64,000 nt of DNA from Circinella umbellata. Lineage: Eukaryota; Mucoromycota; Mucoromycetes; Mucorales; Lichtheimiaceae. The translations under genes were made by a program, and so were the position numbers. Position 1 is the stretch's first letter. The number at the start of each line of letters is the position of its first letter. Location: assembly GCA_025093555.1 (NCBI GenBank), contig JAIWNF010000099.1:36124-100123 (forward strand). Reading direction: 5' to 3'. The notes below the pieces were generated by a model. The model worked only from the letters and a program-made list of their open reading frames with translations. It searched no databases and had not been told where the DNA came from. Shown piece after piece: positions 10,203 to 22,050 of the stretch.

Positions 10203-11694
10203 ATGGGACAATCGAGAAAGATTAAATCAAGCAGTGATCTTGAACTGGCAATTACTCGGTTGGAACGTAATATGCAAGGACAAAATTAACTCCGCAAGAA
10301 AGAAATAAAAACTCTCAAAAAAGCCATAATCAACAAACTATGTTTAATGTAAAGCTTGTTGATCTTTTGGAACAGCTTGATCAAACGGAGCAACCAGGTA
10401 GTTCAAACCAAGTTACAAATCTACCTAATGTTTTAATTGATCATCCAACGAAAGAATCGTATGATAAAAGCAACCAGAAGCATGTTACAAGACAACAGTA
10501 AAGCTGTGGTCTTTTTATTTGCCTCCTTGATATGTATAGAAGTAAAGTTAACCTACCACCCCTTGAAAGTGCTCAAAAGGAATCTCATTTCGAACACGTC
10601 CAGGGAATTGCTCCAGAAGTTATCGTGAGATGTAAAGCTAAACATAGTATTAATCAAAGACGTGAAATGGAAAGTTGGTAAAGATTTGTATCAGTACAAA
10701 ATGTACCGACAACTTGAACGTGATGCTGGACCATACTTGCCTTTGAAAGCATGTACAGCACACTGGGGGGGGGCAAGGATGTAGTTAGCAAAACATTGCA
10801 AAATGTGGAGCAAGGGCAATCAAGGGCTAACAATAAAGCTCGCATATTATCAAGCAATCAAACCTCCGCTGACCAAGATGACACTAGGTATAGCCAAAGT
10901 AGTACTTGTAATGAAGGGGATTTTAGAACACAACCGCGCTTAACTTCAGGTATTTTTTTTAATACGTATAACTAATTCCTACTTTTATTTAGCTAAAGTC
11001 GAGATGGAGATTGGATTGATGGATGACTATATTAAGCATAATTTAAGGTAAATTGGATTTTTATGTGTTTTTTACGCTTTTTGTCAGATAATAAAGCAGT
11101 GGTAGTCTTAGTTGGATACTTATCAGATGATATGCATAATACTATTATGAAAAGTGTATATATTACTCAAGAAAATGGCGCAGTAGAAACAAGAAATAAG
11201 CATAACAAGGAGGGCGAAAGTGAAAGCAACAATGATAATGGGAATACCAGTGATAGCGATAGCTACAGTATTAGTGATAATAAAAATGAGACGGATAGTG
11301 TAATAGTGGTAATATTGATGGAAATAGTGAAAGCGACAATAGTAATGTAAACACAGAAGAAAGCAATTTGAGTCATTCGAGCAACTCAAGAGACTCGGAT
11401 GATTCTAGTGATGATCACTCCTCTGGTTACGAATATAAAAGAAAGAACAAAAGGCAATTCAAAGCGAATGGCAAGTTCAGGAGACAAAATGCGAAAAGAA
11501 AGAAAGACAGTAAAAGTAACAAAGGCAGTAAAACAAACAAAGGTATAAGTAAGAAAAATTACAAAAGGAGTAGTTGTCGCCAACCACCATCAGATGCTGA
11601 ATCTGCTAAAAGACAAAAACGATACAACAGTGTTTTTCAACAAAACATCAGAAAAAAGGAAATAATCATAATAACATTAGCTAAAATAGCCTGA
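10203..11694 (+). pseudogene. Decayed gene with acidic/Ser-rich and Lys-rich C-terminal part, unassigned
   Basis: Successive plus-strand frames look coding but are interrupted. They are MGQSRKIKSSSDLELAITRL (10203), VKLVDLLEQLDQTEQPGSSN (about 10355), PPLESAQKESHFEHVQGIAP (about 10557), then DLYQYKMYRQLERDAGPYLP (about 10685). Further on come a Ser/Asp/Asn-rich region (11190-11350) and a Lys/Arg-rich one (11368-11694) with repeated K-x-N-K-G-S units. The low-complexity charged tail spans two frames, so at least one frameshift is needed. Function cannot be assigned. It lies among dead transposons and may belong to one. Confidence 0.3.
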
Positions 11695-11888
11695 ACAGTA
11701 GATATCATTAATTTACATATATATACGTATCATCTGTAATAATTTTAGTAGAGTAGTTTAGAATTCGACAACGTTCTAGACTTTGGGGGAAATAAATAAG
11801 TACAATAAAATAATACCTAAATATCATTATATTTAATATAATTCTTTTCGCTTTGTTTTATTGGAAGTGACTCCATATCTCATATTTA

Positions 11889-12060
11889 GCACTGAAAATT
11901 ATGGGAAAGACGCTGCTCATCATTGTTGAAAACACTGCAAGTTTAGGGAAAGACACTCCTCATTATTTTAGGAAATTCACTGAAAATTTAGGGGATGACA
12001 CTGCAAATTTAACCCCTGAGACTGATTATTTTGAATTCTCTGACACTGAAAACTTCAAAA
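11889..12060 (+). repeat. Degenerate tandem repeat, unit about 45 bp
   Basis: Three to four diverged copies of a unit built on cactgaaaatttagggaaag and cactcctcattatttt follow one another. A 66-codon ORF (11901-12101) runs through them and shows the repeat at protein level (ENTASLGKDT, ENLGDDTANL), but it is probably incidental. Confidence 0.5.
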
Positions 12061-12289
12061 AAATAAATTTTGCCGTACGTAGTGAGAATAATTATACCTG
12101 AAATATTACCTGGAACATGATTTGGAACAAGATTGGATTTTACCTGAAATTGAATTCGATTTCACCTGAAATAAGATTCGAATTGAGTTAGATAATCAAA
12201 TAATTAGTATAAAAAGGATAACTTCTTCCTTTCACACAAAATAACTATTAGTTCACTCTCTTTCATTTTATTGGAATAAACTCTTTTCC

Positions 12290-15200
12290 CGACTAATTCA
12301 TCGGTTGAATTTGCTGGTTATAAAAGCCACCCTTTATATATTTTTCTTTTTATTGAACAAGTTACGTACACTTAGGGAACATATATTCCACAAAAGCTCC
12401 AATTTTTTCCAAAAAAAGTCCAACTCCAGAATAGCTATTCGCAACTTAATCAGTTGGATGTTTTTGGAAGTTAGTTTGAAAGCTTTCTGAAAAAAATTTA
12501 GAAAAAAATGGAAATACGTAATATATACTAGTAATCGAACATAGAATAGTGATATAAAATAGGTAATTAAATAGATTATAATAGATTGATTTTATTGCGT
12601 ATGGATATCATGCCAAAATTTAATTTATTTGAATATATAAAAATGTAGCAACAGTAATAAAAGAAAAAACAATAATTTTTTCTGCTCTAATTTTTTCTTC
12701 GTCTTATTGTTTCTGTTTGTTACCGGGTTGCTTCTTATTAGTAAAATATTTTCTTTTAATGCTCGTTTTCTAGTCACTATCGCGTTTGTCGTAGTGAATA
12801 ATTTTTGTACTTGTTTTGTTTTTATCAATTTACACCTTGATACAATAGACTTTTCTTTGCTAAAGTCTTTGAACTCTTGTTCTTCATCGATGTCTTCACA
12901 GTTTTGTTCTTTGTCAGAGTTAAAGCTTTGTTCTTCGTCAATGTCGTCTTCATCATCACCATCCTTATTTTCGTTGCCAGCACTTTCATCATAAAATTAT
13001 TATGACTTTCAAAACTAGTGGTACTAGTACAGTCATTTTGATACATACTTGTTATTTTTTGTTGGTTTTAAGCGCTCTTGAGTATTAGTTGGTTTATTGC
13101 TGTCTACAACAAGTTAATAAAATTATCAAAAAAGAACTGCTAGTATATTTTACGTATAAGGTCATTCAATCAAATTTGTGCATATTTAAATTAAATCGTG
13201 CCTAGATTTACCAGTATGAGGCGCACATTTAAAAATACACATAATCCTATCGAATCATATAGGTAATTTTTTTTCTGGCAAAAAAAGAAAGAAGGAATAG
13301 CACTATATCTGTCACGAAATAAATGTTTACAATGAATGGCGTGGATAAAAAAAACACGAAAAAATAAACGGAGGGAAAAGAAGTGAGAATAGACCATAAT
13401 ATCCTGTATCCTTTTTTTTTCTTTTATACGTATGTTTGGTTTTTCAATTATTACGCGTCCTATTATGATCCTTGATGAGCTACTGTCATTTATTGGCTTT
13501 GTATTTTTGTGGTTGTTGATTTTCAAGAATTTTGGGTAAATGCTCACAGATCTTGTTATTAGTTTTAATCTCTTTATACTCCTTTGACTTTGCTAGTTAA
13601 GATTCTACGTAAGGTCAGTATACATTCGTGAAACGGCCAGAGATAACTTAACTATGACATCCACTGTATCATTTATTTACTTTATTATTAGTAATTTTAC
13701 TATTTGTACTTTTATTGACTTTTTTTTATGAAGACACCATGGTGATATTGAAAAAAAAATACCGAGTTGAAGAAAGAGAAAGAGGTGCTGCGAGTTAGGA
13801 TTATTGAAAAAAAAAATTACTCATCATGCGTCCCCAATCAATGGTAGACTGTTAAATATCAGACTATACAAACCTGTTTGAGATAACTGAATAAACAAAC
13901 AACAGTGATGAATAAATATTAATGAAGCATATGACTATATCATGAACATAATATTTTATTATTCATTCTTTTCACGTGTAGAAATGTATATTTAAACGGT
14001 TGTTATGATTTATATACTCGAGAATTCATGCATAGAAGCTTTTTACATGATTTGAACAACCTTTTTTTTTATCGAACGGGGGAATATTAATTCTCTAAGT
14101 GAGTATTGATATAAGTTTCCTTATTCCTTGAGTTTTTTACTCGGAATTTCCGATATTTTCTTTTTATTTTAATAATTACGTACGATCTGAACGGGACGTA
14201 ACAATATATGTAAACGGCGGAGGTATGGGATATGATTTATTAAAAGTACGTATGAAAATTAAAGATAAGAATACTGAAAATTCTTCAACAAAGGAAAACG
14301 TTAATAGCTGATTCTCTTAATTAAAAAAAGAATCTAGGCTACTGTACATGCAGGACTGGTTGATTTTCTATTATGTCTCTTGGGTGTTTTTTCATAAGAA
14401 TTTATTGAATGTTCTTTTTTTTCTTTTTCTCGCTTGAATCCTTTAGATATCGTACTAACATCAAGTTTCCTTAAACAACTTCTATTCATTTTTAGCTCAT
14501 AATGCTAGCGATCGGTTGTCATGGTTCGTGGGTTGAGTTTTTTCTTCTCAGCTCAATGTCAATCCCACGTTAGATTGATGTCAAGGAGTGGGTAATTAAA
14601 GGTGGTTTTGAGATTATTTACCCTCACCCACTATATACCATCCCTTTTAAAACTTATTCTGTAGAAATTTTGGTTCATGTTTTTAACAAAGAACTTGCCT
14701 CTGAAAGATATAACTTTGATTTAACTGATCACAACATCAAAAGACATCTCCAGTGAATATTGTTAGGATTGGGTCCAACATTTATTATGTGAAACTATTG
14801 TTTGGGATGCAAAAAAAAAAAGTATAAACACATACCCTATATTTTTTAAGGCTACAAGATTATTTATTTTTCATTAAAAGATGAGTTGTGGTGGCTCTTC
14901 CAAAGGATAAAATAAGGTAAATGTTTTTTTTTTATAAGGGGAAAGGTTAGGATTGTTTTATTATAAAAGGATGATATCCGATTTTATTTGCACGTCAGTC
15001 TGAACTTTTACTGTGGATAACTTATCGCTTCTTTTTACTGATAATAATAAACAATCATTACTTTCTTATGTTGTTTATAATAAATTATTCAATTGAATAC
15101 TAATCCTTGTTATTACAATTTTTAGGTATATGTATACGTTGAAAATGTTTTTGGTTTTTATTATCTCCTATAATCCAGCGTCTATGAAGACATGTTGATT

Positions 15201-15690
15201 GAGACGGCTCAGAAAGGAAATTAGAAAATAAAAAACCCTATTGGGAGATAGGGAAAAGAGGTATATGTATACAAGTAAAAATTAATAAGAAACTTTTTAA
15301 ATAATAATAGATTCATTAATAATAATAAAAAATTTCGATTATAAAAAAATATATTTGTTTGTTGTTACTGTCTTTATATTTGTGTGTGCGTGTTTATATA
15401 TTTTTTTTTTTTTTTTTGCTTTTTTGCTTGTTCATTTCAAGGTATATTTGCTAACATTACACGATATTCGACATGAAGATGCGATGGGCTTTCCAACTTT
15501 CAATTTAACTTGTTTCATAATACCAATAACTGCATCATCAAAACAAAAACATGTTTCATCGATGATAATCAATAACGCACCAACTCACAAAATATAACGG
15601 TCTTTTAGAAGTAATTCCAAATATCTTTATGGGACACTGGAAAGAAATCCTATTAGGTATATTTGTCTAATATCAAAACAAATGGATGCT
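12290..15690. other. About 3.4 kb AT-rich region without a supportable gene
   Basis: Only short ORFs of biased composition occur here (Phe/Ser/Lys-rich). No conserved motif, splice-supported exon chain or TIR pair was found. A duplicated-looking GTGGGTTGAG/CTCACCCACT patch lies at 14525-14635. Confidence 0.4.
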
Positions 15691-15942
15691 ATAGGTGATT
15701 TACGTAACAGGATATGAACAATTTCTTGATACGTTTCGACAAGCCTAGTTCATTTCTACAGAAACTAAACGAACAGGATGAAAGACTGTGGCTTAAATCA
15801 GTTATATTGACTTGTCCATGGATAAGCATACATCTTGTCAACTTTACTATTGGATCCAAGTTGTCTTTCTCTGGTAACAATACAGTACCAACTCAATCCA
15901 AAGATGAACTAATTATAATGAGTGACATTATTATGACTTAAA

Positions 15943-16798
15943 TGTTGATATACGAAGGTAAATACATATATATATATATATATATATATAAACGATTGAC
16001 GACTCGTAACATATTTGTATCTATATTTTATAGGAGTATCTCCATTGATGGATCGGTTATGAGGATGATTGTTGGTGTTAAACCAGATTTAATAATATCT
16101 AAAAATATGCTTGAATACGGTGCAGCAGAACATGGTTATGAAGACGAAGCTGGTGTAGGAACGAAGGAATTGACAGAGCGATATTTAAAACTCCCGAAAA
16201 CATTAAAAGATATGATGTTAAAAATCGGCCAGTACCTTGATAATGACCGTAAGGCGTTACATACACGTAAGTTCATTTATTTTCAGAGGATGATATGACT
16301 GCAACATGAGATAAAAAAGATTATTTTACTGAATGTCTATTATGTGTAGATCTTCGTATGGTAGGATTGATAATGGATGCTCCTTGTGGTTATGTTTGTC
16401 GTATTCGTGAATTGAAAGAGGTGACTATTCCATGTGAATTTGAAAGATTTTACACAACATACATACGCTTCATAAAACAAGTATTTACTTTAAAGGTTGG
16501 TAGTATATTAATGGTGGGAAGGGGATAAATAATAAATTTAGATTCGCAAACGTTATACTTAACGGATACCACTGAAACCTAAAGTATATAGTCAAAGAAT
16601 CAATGACAATTGTGAGACATGCAACTCCTGGTACGGATGAGGAAAATGACGACGATGATGAAAATATGCTTGCTTCACTTGTTAATAAATCTCAAGACAC
16701 AGTCGAAATACCCTCATGTATTAACAAAGAAGAAACTTGCACAGATAAGAAAACTACAAAAAGAAGATGATGATTCTTTCTGATAGTTATGGCGAACA
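15943..16798 (+). pseudogene. Copy B: partial duplicate of the 3' half of copy C
   Basis: From TTGATATACGAAGGTAAATA at about 15943 the sequence follows copy C from the end of its exon 7 through the exons carrying KPDLIISKNM, LEYGAAEHGYED, LRMVGLIMDAPCGY and the acidic tail MTIVRHATPGTDEEND. Intron sequences match too. Two deletions are visible relative to C: about 43 bp at the start of the KPD exon (C 28544-28588), and 27 bp before ATACACGTAAGTTC (near 16260). The upstream exons are absent; an unrelated ORF (15714-15941) precedes the junction. Near-identity continues about 240 bp past the tail, to roughly 17035, so this is a segmental duplication of about 1.1 kb. Confidence 0.85.
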
Positions 16799-17266
16799 TT
16801 AGTCAAAGGACGATTCATACCAGTTAAACCCCCTAATAATTCTTACCTTCCTTTTTTAAAGATTTACGAATAGAAATATCTGCTTCTAATATTAATATTC
16901 TTATCATACGCACAGCGTTAAACTATATCTTTCCTGCATTCATTTATATGTTTACTATTTTCTTATTAAAACCTAAATCATAATTGTATAGTAATAATCA
17001 AAAACATATACATTTATTAAACAAGTGTCGTCACTCACTTTATACGTATCACTTAGAGATAATATTTTATTCTAATAAACTTCAGTTCAATTATTGTTCT
17101 TTTGGGTCTCGTTGACTTTTTAACGTCTCTTTATTTCATTAAATTTCTATTGATATAACAATCAGAAACAGGTGGAGATCTGTCACAAGAAGCTCTAGAC
17201 AGGTATAAATCAAACAGAAAATACATTGGTGGAACAACAAACAATTTAATAACATTTATCTATATA

Positions 17267-18116
17267 CAGAGGGTCCCCGTTAATTTCATAGGGCCATTTC
17301 CCAATTTTTTTGTGAAAATAAAGGGGTGTGAAAATTAACGGATACTATGAAATTTTTTCCAAGAATATGCATATATTGAATACTTCAGCTCACTACGTAC
17401 TATATATCTTTCAATGTACCAACATATGTTATGATTAATAACTTACTGTATTTCTATATGATCGTTCTTAATGCATTTTTGGAACTATTTCTTTTTTTAT
17501 TTGAGCATATCTATGACTTTTTTTTGAAAAAATAAAAGCTATATATAGTCCCCAAGAGATGCAGAGATAATTTATCTATTATATTATTCCATTTTTTCAT
17601 TTTTTTCCATCTTTCTATATTTCTGCTCTATATATACTAAAACAAAATGACAGTAACCAAATCTAACGTTGGCTTGACAGCTGAACAGTATAGTATTGTG
17701 GCTGAGAAAAAAAAAGACTTAACCCGCGAACCATACAAACCGATCACTAGCATTATGGGCTAAAAATGAATTCAAGTTGTTTAAGGCACCTGATATTAGT
17801 ACTATATGCAAAGGCTTAAATCGAGAAAAACAAGAAGAGAATAAACACTGAATAACCTCTTAAGAAAAAACATGCAAATGGCATAATAAAAAAAGTAACC
17901 CATCCTGTATACTAATTTGACTACAATCCTTATATTTATCGCATGATTTTTTTTTGATTTACATATCCGTTAAGGATTCAATGCCGCCAAGTGCTGTGAA
18001 AGTGAAATTAAGGGGAATGTGAAAATTTTATTAAGTTATTTTTACCATTCCTTGATTTTTGGTGAAGTTATTGAGGTGTGAAAATTAACGGATATGAAAT
18101 TAACGGGGACCCTCTG
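17267..18116. mobile_element. Non-autonomous pogo-type (Tc1/mariner superfamily) element
   Basis: The ends form a perfect 23-bp inverted repeat beginning CAGAGGGTCCCCGTTAATTT (17267-17289 and 18094-18116), with TA on both outer sides, the target duplication used by Tc1/mariner/pogo elements. A block containing GGTGTGAAAATTAACGGATA occurs near both ends in direct orientation (about 17326 and 18075). The 850-bp body holds only the N-terminal helix-turn-helix remnant of a pogo transposase and no DDE domain. It is inserted at the 3' end of gene D: reading across the joint without the element gives a stop five codons after KELTN, whereas the insertion replaces that with a short tail derived from the TIR. 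Confidence 0.9.
17647..17851 (+). pseudogene. Pogo transposase N-terminal HTH remnant, frameshifted
   Basis: ATG at 17647 gives MTVTKSNVGLTAEQYSIVAE. After an A-run that probably caused a frameshift, another frame gives NRSLALWAKNEFKLFKAP then DISTICKGLNREKQEEN and a stop at 17849-17851. The W-A-x-x-E-F-x-L-x-K-A-P-x-x-S-T-I pattern is the CENP-B/pogo type helix-turn-helix that binds the element ends. The catalytic domain is entirely missing. Confidence 0.75.
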
Positions 18117-19440
18117 TATAGATTTGTCAATTCTTTTGAGTTGCTCAAGATTGAAAATTCTCTGTTAGTGGGCGTGATTGAAAGCAAAATCCTATACTTA
18201 TCCACGAATTTGATATAAAAATCATAACTACCTGTAATACTATATCCAATGACATGAGCAGAATGAAGAAGATTAGAATTATACGTTGCTGAAAGTAACA
18301 TGTCCCGTAAAACCAAAGGCATTTTAATTGAACAGTCACTGAGCGTTTTTGTTTGATCCCGAGCAACTCCCACTTCACAGCATCCAAGTTCTTGTGATCC
18401 ATACTTGAATATAGTATCACCACGACGACCCATTTTTCGAGTGGAAATGACAGTGATAGATGATAATTTGCGAGATGCGTTTATTGCATTCGCATTCGCT
18501 TCACTAGAATTTTCAGTACTGTAGAATAAAAAAAACACAAGTTAACCCCATTTTTTAATCAATTTTGCTCTACTACTACCAGCCCTCTATTTGAACTATT
18601 ACCCCCTTGCGGCAACATCTGAACCAAGGAATATAGTATTGAAGAATCCAAAGGGTAGGTATTGCTGATCTGTTTCAGGCATAGCAGTAATATCGAACTG
18701 TCGAGTTTTAAAAAATAAGCGCGAGATATATTGTAATTCAGTTGAAAACCATGCCTTCACATCTTCAACTAAAGGGTCGTCGATTTGAATGTTTTTTGCA
18801 TACTTATACACCTCAATACTCGTTTTCTTTAAAGAAATGCATTAGTGCTATCGTTATATCCGTGCTGGTGTTAATATTATTGTTCATCTTTATTACTATA
18901 AATACATACCATCCCTTTTAATTCTGAATAATGAAGCTCAAGTTCTTCAGGTACTTCACGACAGTCGAGTAGACCCCCCTCGTTTCTAATCTCGTTTAAT
19001 TCCGCTTCAGTAAAACACGTTTCCCAGTTTTTATCGGTTGTATCCAAGATCAGGGATTGACAAGGACTATAACGAGAAAACAGCAAAAATTATTCATCAA
19101 CTGACAAGAAACGATTACCAAAATCAAATCAAAGATAACGAGTTTTGCTTACTGATAGTAGTTGCATTTTGATGCAAATCCCATAACCTTCTCCTCTACT
19201 GACACGGGGTCAATTTTGTCTTTTGCTGCTTGTTCCTTTGTAGAATTTAAATACCAAAAATCTTGTTTATGTGAATCTGTAAATTTTTGAAGGCGCTTGC
19301 GTAACAGGTCCTTATCATCTTCAAAAATTCGCGTTTTCAGGGTTGGTAAGGAAGAGGATGACGATGATGGGATGATCTCTCGGTATTATTATCATTGTTG
19401 TTCGTTGAAGAACTAGTAGTAGCTATTAGCTTTTACAGAA
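18068..19440 (-). pseudogene. Copy D: diverged, 5'-truncated member of the A-C family
   Basis: Four exons join in phase on the minus strand: about 19400-19153 (FEDDKDLLRKRLQKFTDSHK, DFWYLNSTKEQ), 19066-18910 (LILDTTDKNWETCFTEAELN, VPEELELHYSELKG), 18826-18603 (VYKYAKNIQIDDPLVEDVKA) and 18518-18068 (MGRRGDTIF, ELGCCEVG, LVLRDMLLSATYNS). Each block lines up with copy C in order, but with low identity. The most conserved part pairs GRRGDTIFKYGSQELGCCEV with C's KPDLII..LEYGAAEHG. No internal stop was found from about 19390 down, but the 5' exons are missing next to the Helitron fragment, and the last codons are altered by the pogo insertion. Family function unknown. Confidence 0.7.
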
Positions 19441-19493
19441 AAATTAGTACAATGAACAAGAGCACGAAAATAAATTAAAAAAAAGGCCAAATA

Positions 19494-21819
19494 TCACGCA
19501 AGCTTACTCGATAGTCTATTCCAGCTGATCCTTGATTTATGGACATGATCGTTGTTGTTTCTACGCCGCCTATAAACGGGAAACCCGTTTTCGCTCATAC
19601 TTGTTTCATCTGAAAGCTGCTTTGGAAAACGTTTTGAACATGCACCACCTTGCATACATGGTGATTGAGAATTAAGGTCTCCGCAAGGCCCATGCATCAT
19701 CAACCTTTCTACTGTTGCACGTGCAGCTGGATATTGATCAGCGTTAGGAAGTTCGGCTGATACAATGTCGTCGACATGTTCAGGTGTTCGTGGTTTATTA
19801 TTTTGTGCAAGAATGAGTGAAATATGCGCATGTGGAAGACCACGCTTCTGAAATTCCACGGTATGTACGTGTCCAATCACTTTACCAAGAACCATGTTGT
19901 TTGTAAGGTCATGCATTAATTCTTTGAGTTTCATTTTAAACACACGCACACATATATCAGGTCGCTCTGCTGCTGTCTGTCCTGGGATAAGAAAGTCTTG
20001 GATCTCATGCCATCTGGGATTTGTGGTCATAGTAACAAATACATACGGTTTTCCAAAGCGTGTACAATACTCATGGCGTCCTGATAAAGTTGTTTCATAT
20101 GACGTGGACCTCCAATAAAAGATGATGGCAGTATAACTCGCTTAACAACATTAGCCATATCATTATCACCAAGATTGACAGCATCTGCAACACTTTTACA
20201 CAAATCTGAACGTAGTTTGTCCTGATTGCTCCTGATATAGTTAAGACGCTCAGACTCCACCTTGGCGTACATGTCCGTAATATACTGTTGAAACAGCTTA
20301 CCAAGGCGATGAAAATCATTCTGTCCTTCACTATTATCATTGTTGCTACGAATCATCAACCGATATTTATACAAATCCATGCATGTTACACGGCTACCGT
20401 TAATACATTGTGCTCCAATGTTCCAACCCTCGTCACCTAAATATTGCATTTGTTAGTGAATAGGTATCTTAAACTTTATACTAAGTATCAAATACGGTAA
20501 ATGACCATTCAAGCTACCTTGTGGAAACATCAACACATAGTGCATGGCATCATAGAAGCGATGGTTAACTGATATCCGTTGCATTTGATTTGATCGAGTT
20601 TGCACTACAGTATCACGATCTTCACTCTAGCCTTCGTGACTACCACCCACAATTAATAGTCCAACATCGTCTCCTGTTGGTCTATTATAGCGTCGTTGAT
20701 CCGGTGTACCTTCTGCACGAATTATCAGTGTAACATCACTTACATCTCCATCTCTTAACCGGGTAGCCATATTATTGAAAGCTTGAGCAAACGGGCATAT
20801 ACGATGCATCAAGGTTTGTAAAGTGTTTAAGACCTCCATGTCGATTGAGGCGTTAGTATTATTGCGACGTATTTCCAATTGGCTCTCCATGGATGGGTCA
20901 TGAACATAGATTTGGGCAAAAGATGGCGTATCTTAATCCGTGTTTGGGAGCAAAGAACCAATCAGATGATACACCTCACCATGGATACGAAAATTATAAG
21001 CACCACCACGCGAATTTGCAACAGTACGATCGATACTGGCACCAAGTGATGCGAAGCTCAATGCATTGTTATATGCACGAATATTAGAACGGAAATTCTT
21101 TGATGCAGTATCATTACCATGTAGTAGCTGTCATATTTCTGTTGGAGTAGGACTTAATGGTGAAAGACTGACAGCCCCTTTGTTACAGCATAAATGGAAC
21201 TCAGGCGTTCTATTAGACGAACTTCCCACACGTTCCAGAACCCACATATGTGCCTGACAATGGCTGCACTGACGATCCATTAATCCAAGTGAATGACGTT
21301 CAGGGATATGATTTGAGGAAACGCGCCCGAGAACAACAGGAGCCTATACAAATAAAGTTTTTTAAGTAAGAGAAACAAAAACATAATATGTAAAAAGCTT
21401 TTTAAAAAAAAGTTATTATTATTACCTCCGTGTTTGCAGGGTTAGCTGTACAATGACGCGAAGTTCTTCGTGAAGGGCCAAACTGGCCACAACTTGGGCA
21501 TTGAGGTTCTGACTATTACCATTGTGGATCAAGAATTAATGATTGCGTTCTTTCTTTTCTCTCTATCCCAACTAATATTACTTACGGATTGCTGTTGCAA
21601 AGAACCACTGTCATTACTTGAATGGTTTCTTTGTTCCTGATCATTCACAAAAGCTGTTTCATTCTCAGTACGAATGCTTAATCGAGCTGCATTCATTAAA
21701 CAATCTCGGTGAGTTCTACGGGAATGGCCGGGCTGATGGCATGCAGGACAAATTGGAGTGCTCATTTTATGAATATGCTGTGGTTTATAAAAAATAAAAA
21801 TGTAAAAAACGTTAAGCAA
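19494..21819 (-). pseudogene. Helitron replicase N-terminal half (Rep/HUH region), broken
   Basis: Minus strand, in order: a zinc-binding start MSTPICPACHQPGHSRRTHR, a second cysteine cluster CPSCGQFGPSRRTSRHC (about 21500), CSHCQAHMW and FHLCCNKGAV (about 21260-21190), FRSNIRAYNNALSFASLGAS and YNFRIHGEVYHLIGSLLPN (about 21090-20950), then MTTNPRWHEI (20030) and HTVEFQKRGLPHAHISLILA, which contains the H-x-H metal-binding pair of the Rep nuclease. This is the Helitron_like_N arrangement of rolling-circle elements. Damage: in-frame stops after PTPTEI, LLPNTD and GGSHEG, and a frameshift near 20040 (SIVHAL to GKPYVFV). Nothing of the Pif1-type helicase follows; similarity ends at SWNRLSSKL near 19497. 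Confidence 0.9.
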
Positions 21820-21936
21820 AAAAAAAAGGACTTTATTGTTATAATATTGATTATACAGGTCGGTGTTGTTAAGCTGACTCTTAGTATTTCCTTTTTTAGG
21901 TTTTATATAATCTAAACTTTTTAGTAGTATAGACTA

Positions 21937-22050
21937 GCGTTTGCCTGCCTCGCTTCGCTTCGGGTCATTCAACGGAAAACACGTCGCAAGGGGGTAAACC
22001 CCCTTTGACCCCCCAAAAAGGCGCTTCACGCCTGGTAGCGACGATGCTTA
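21937..22050. other. GC-rich patch with two hairpins, possible Helitron 5' terminal region
   Basis: In otherwise AT-rich DNA this patch holds AAGGGGG-TAAA-CCCCC-TT (21988-22006) and AGGCG-CTTCA-CGCCT (22019-22033), both able to fold, plus repeated CGCTTCG. It lies about 120 bases upstream of the start of the minus-strand Helitron gene, where the element's left end would be expected. No diagnostic TC terminus was pinned down. Confidence 0.35.

Noticed and set aside
12100..12175. TTTCACCTGAAAT similarity to the MULE TIR core
   Set aside because: Only about 11 bases match and the GGTGC terminus and subterminal sequence are absent, so it is likely chance.
12625..13046. Overlapping ORFs on both strands with Lys/Thr or Ser/Phe repeats
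   Set aside because: Simple-sequence composition, with no exon signals or motif.
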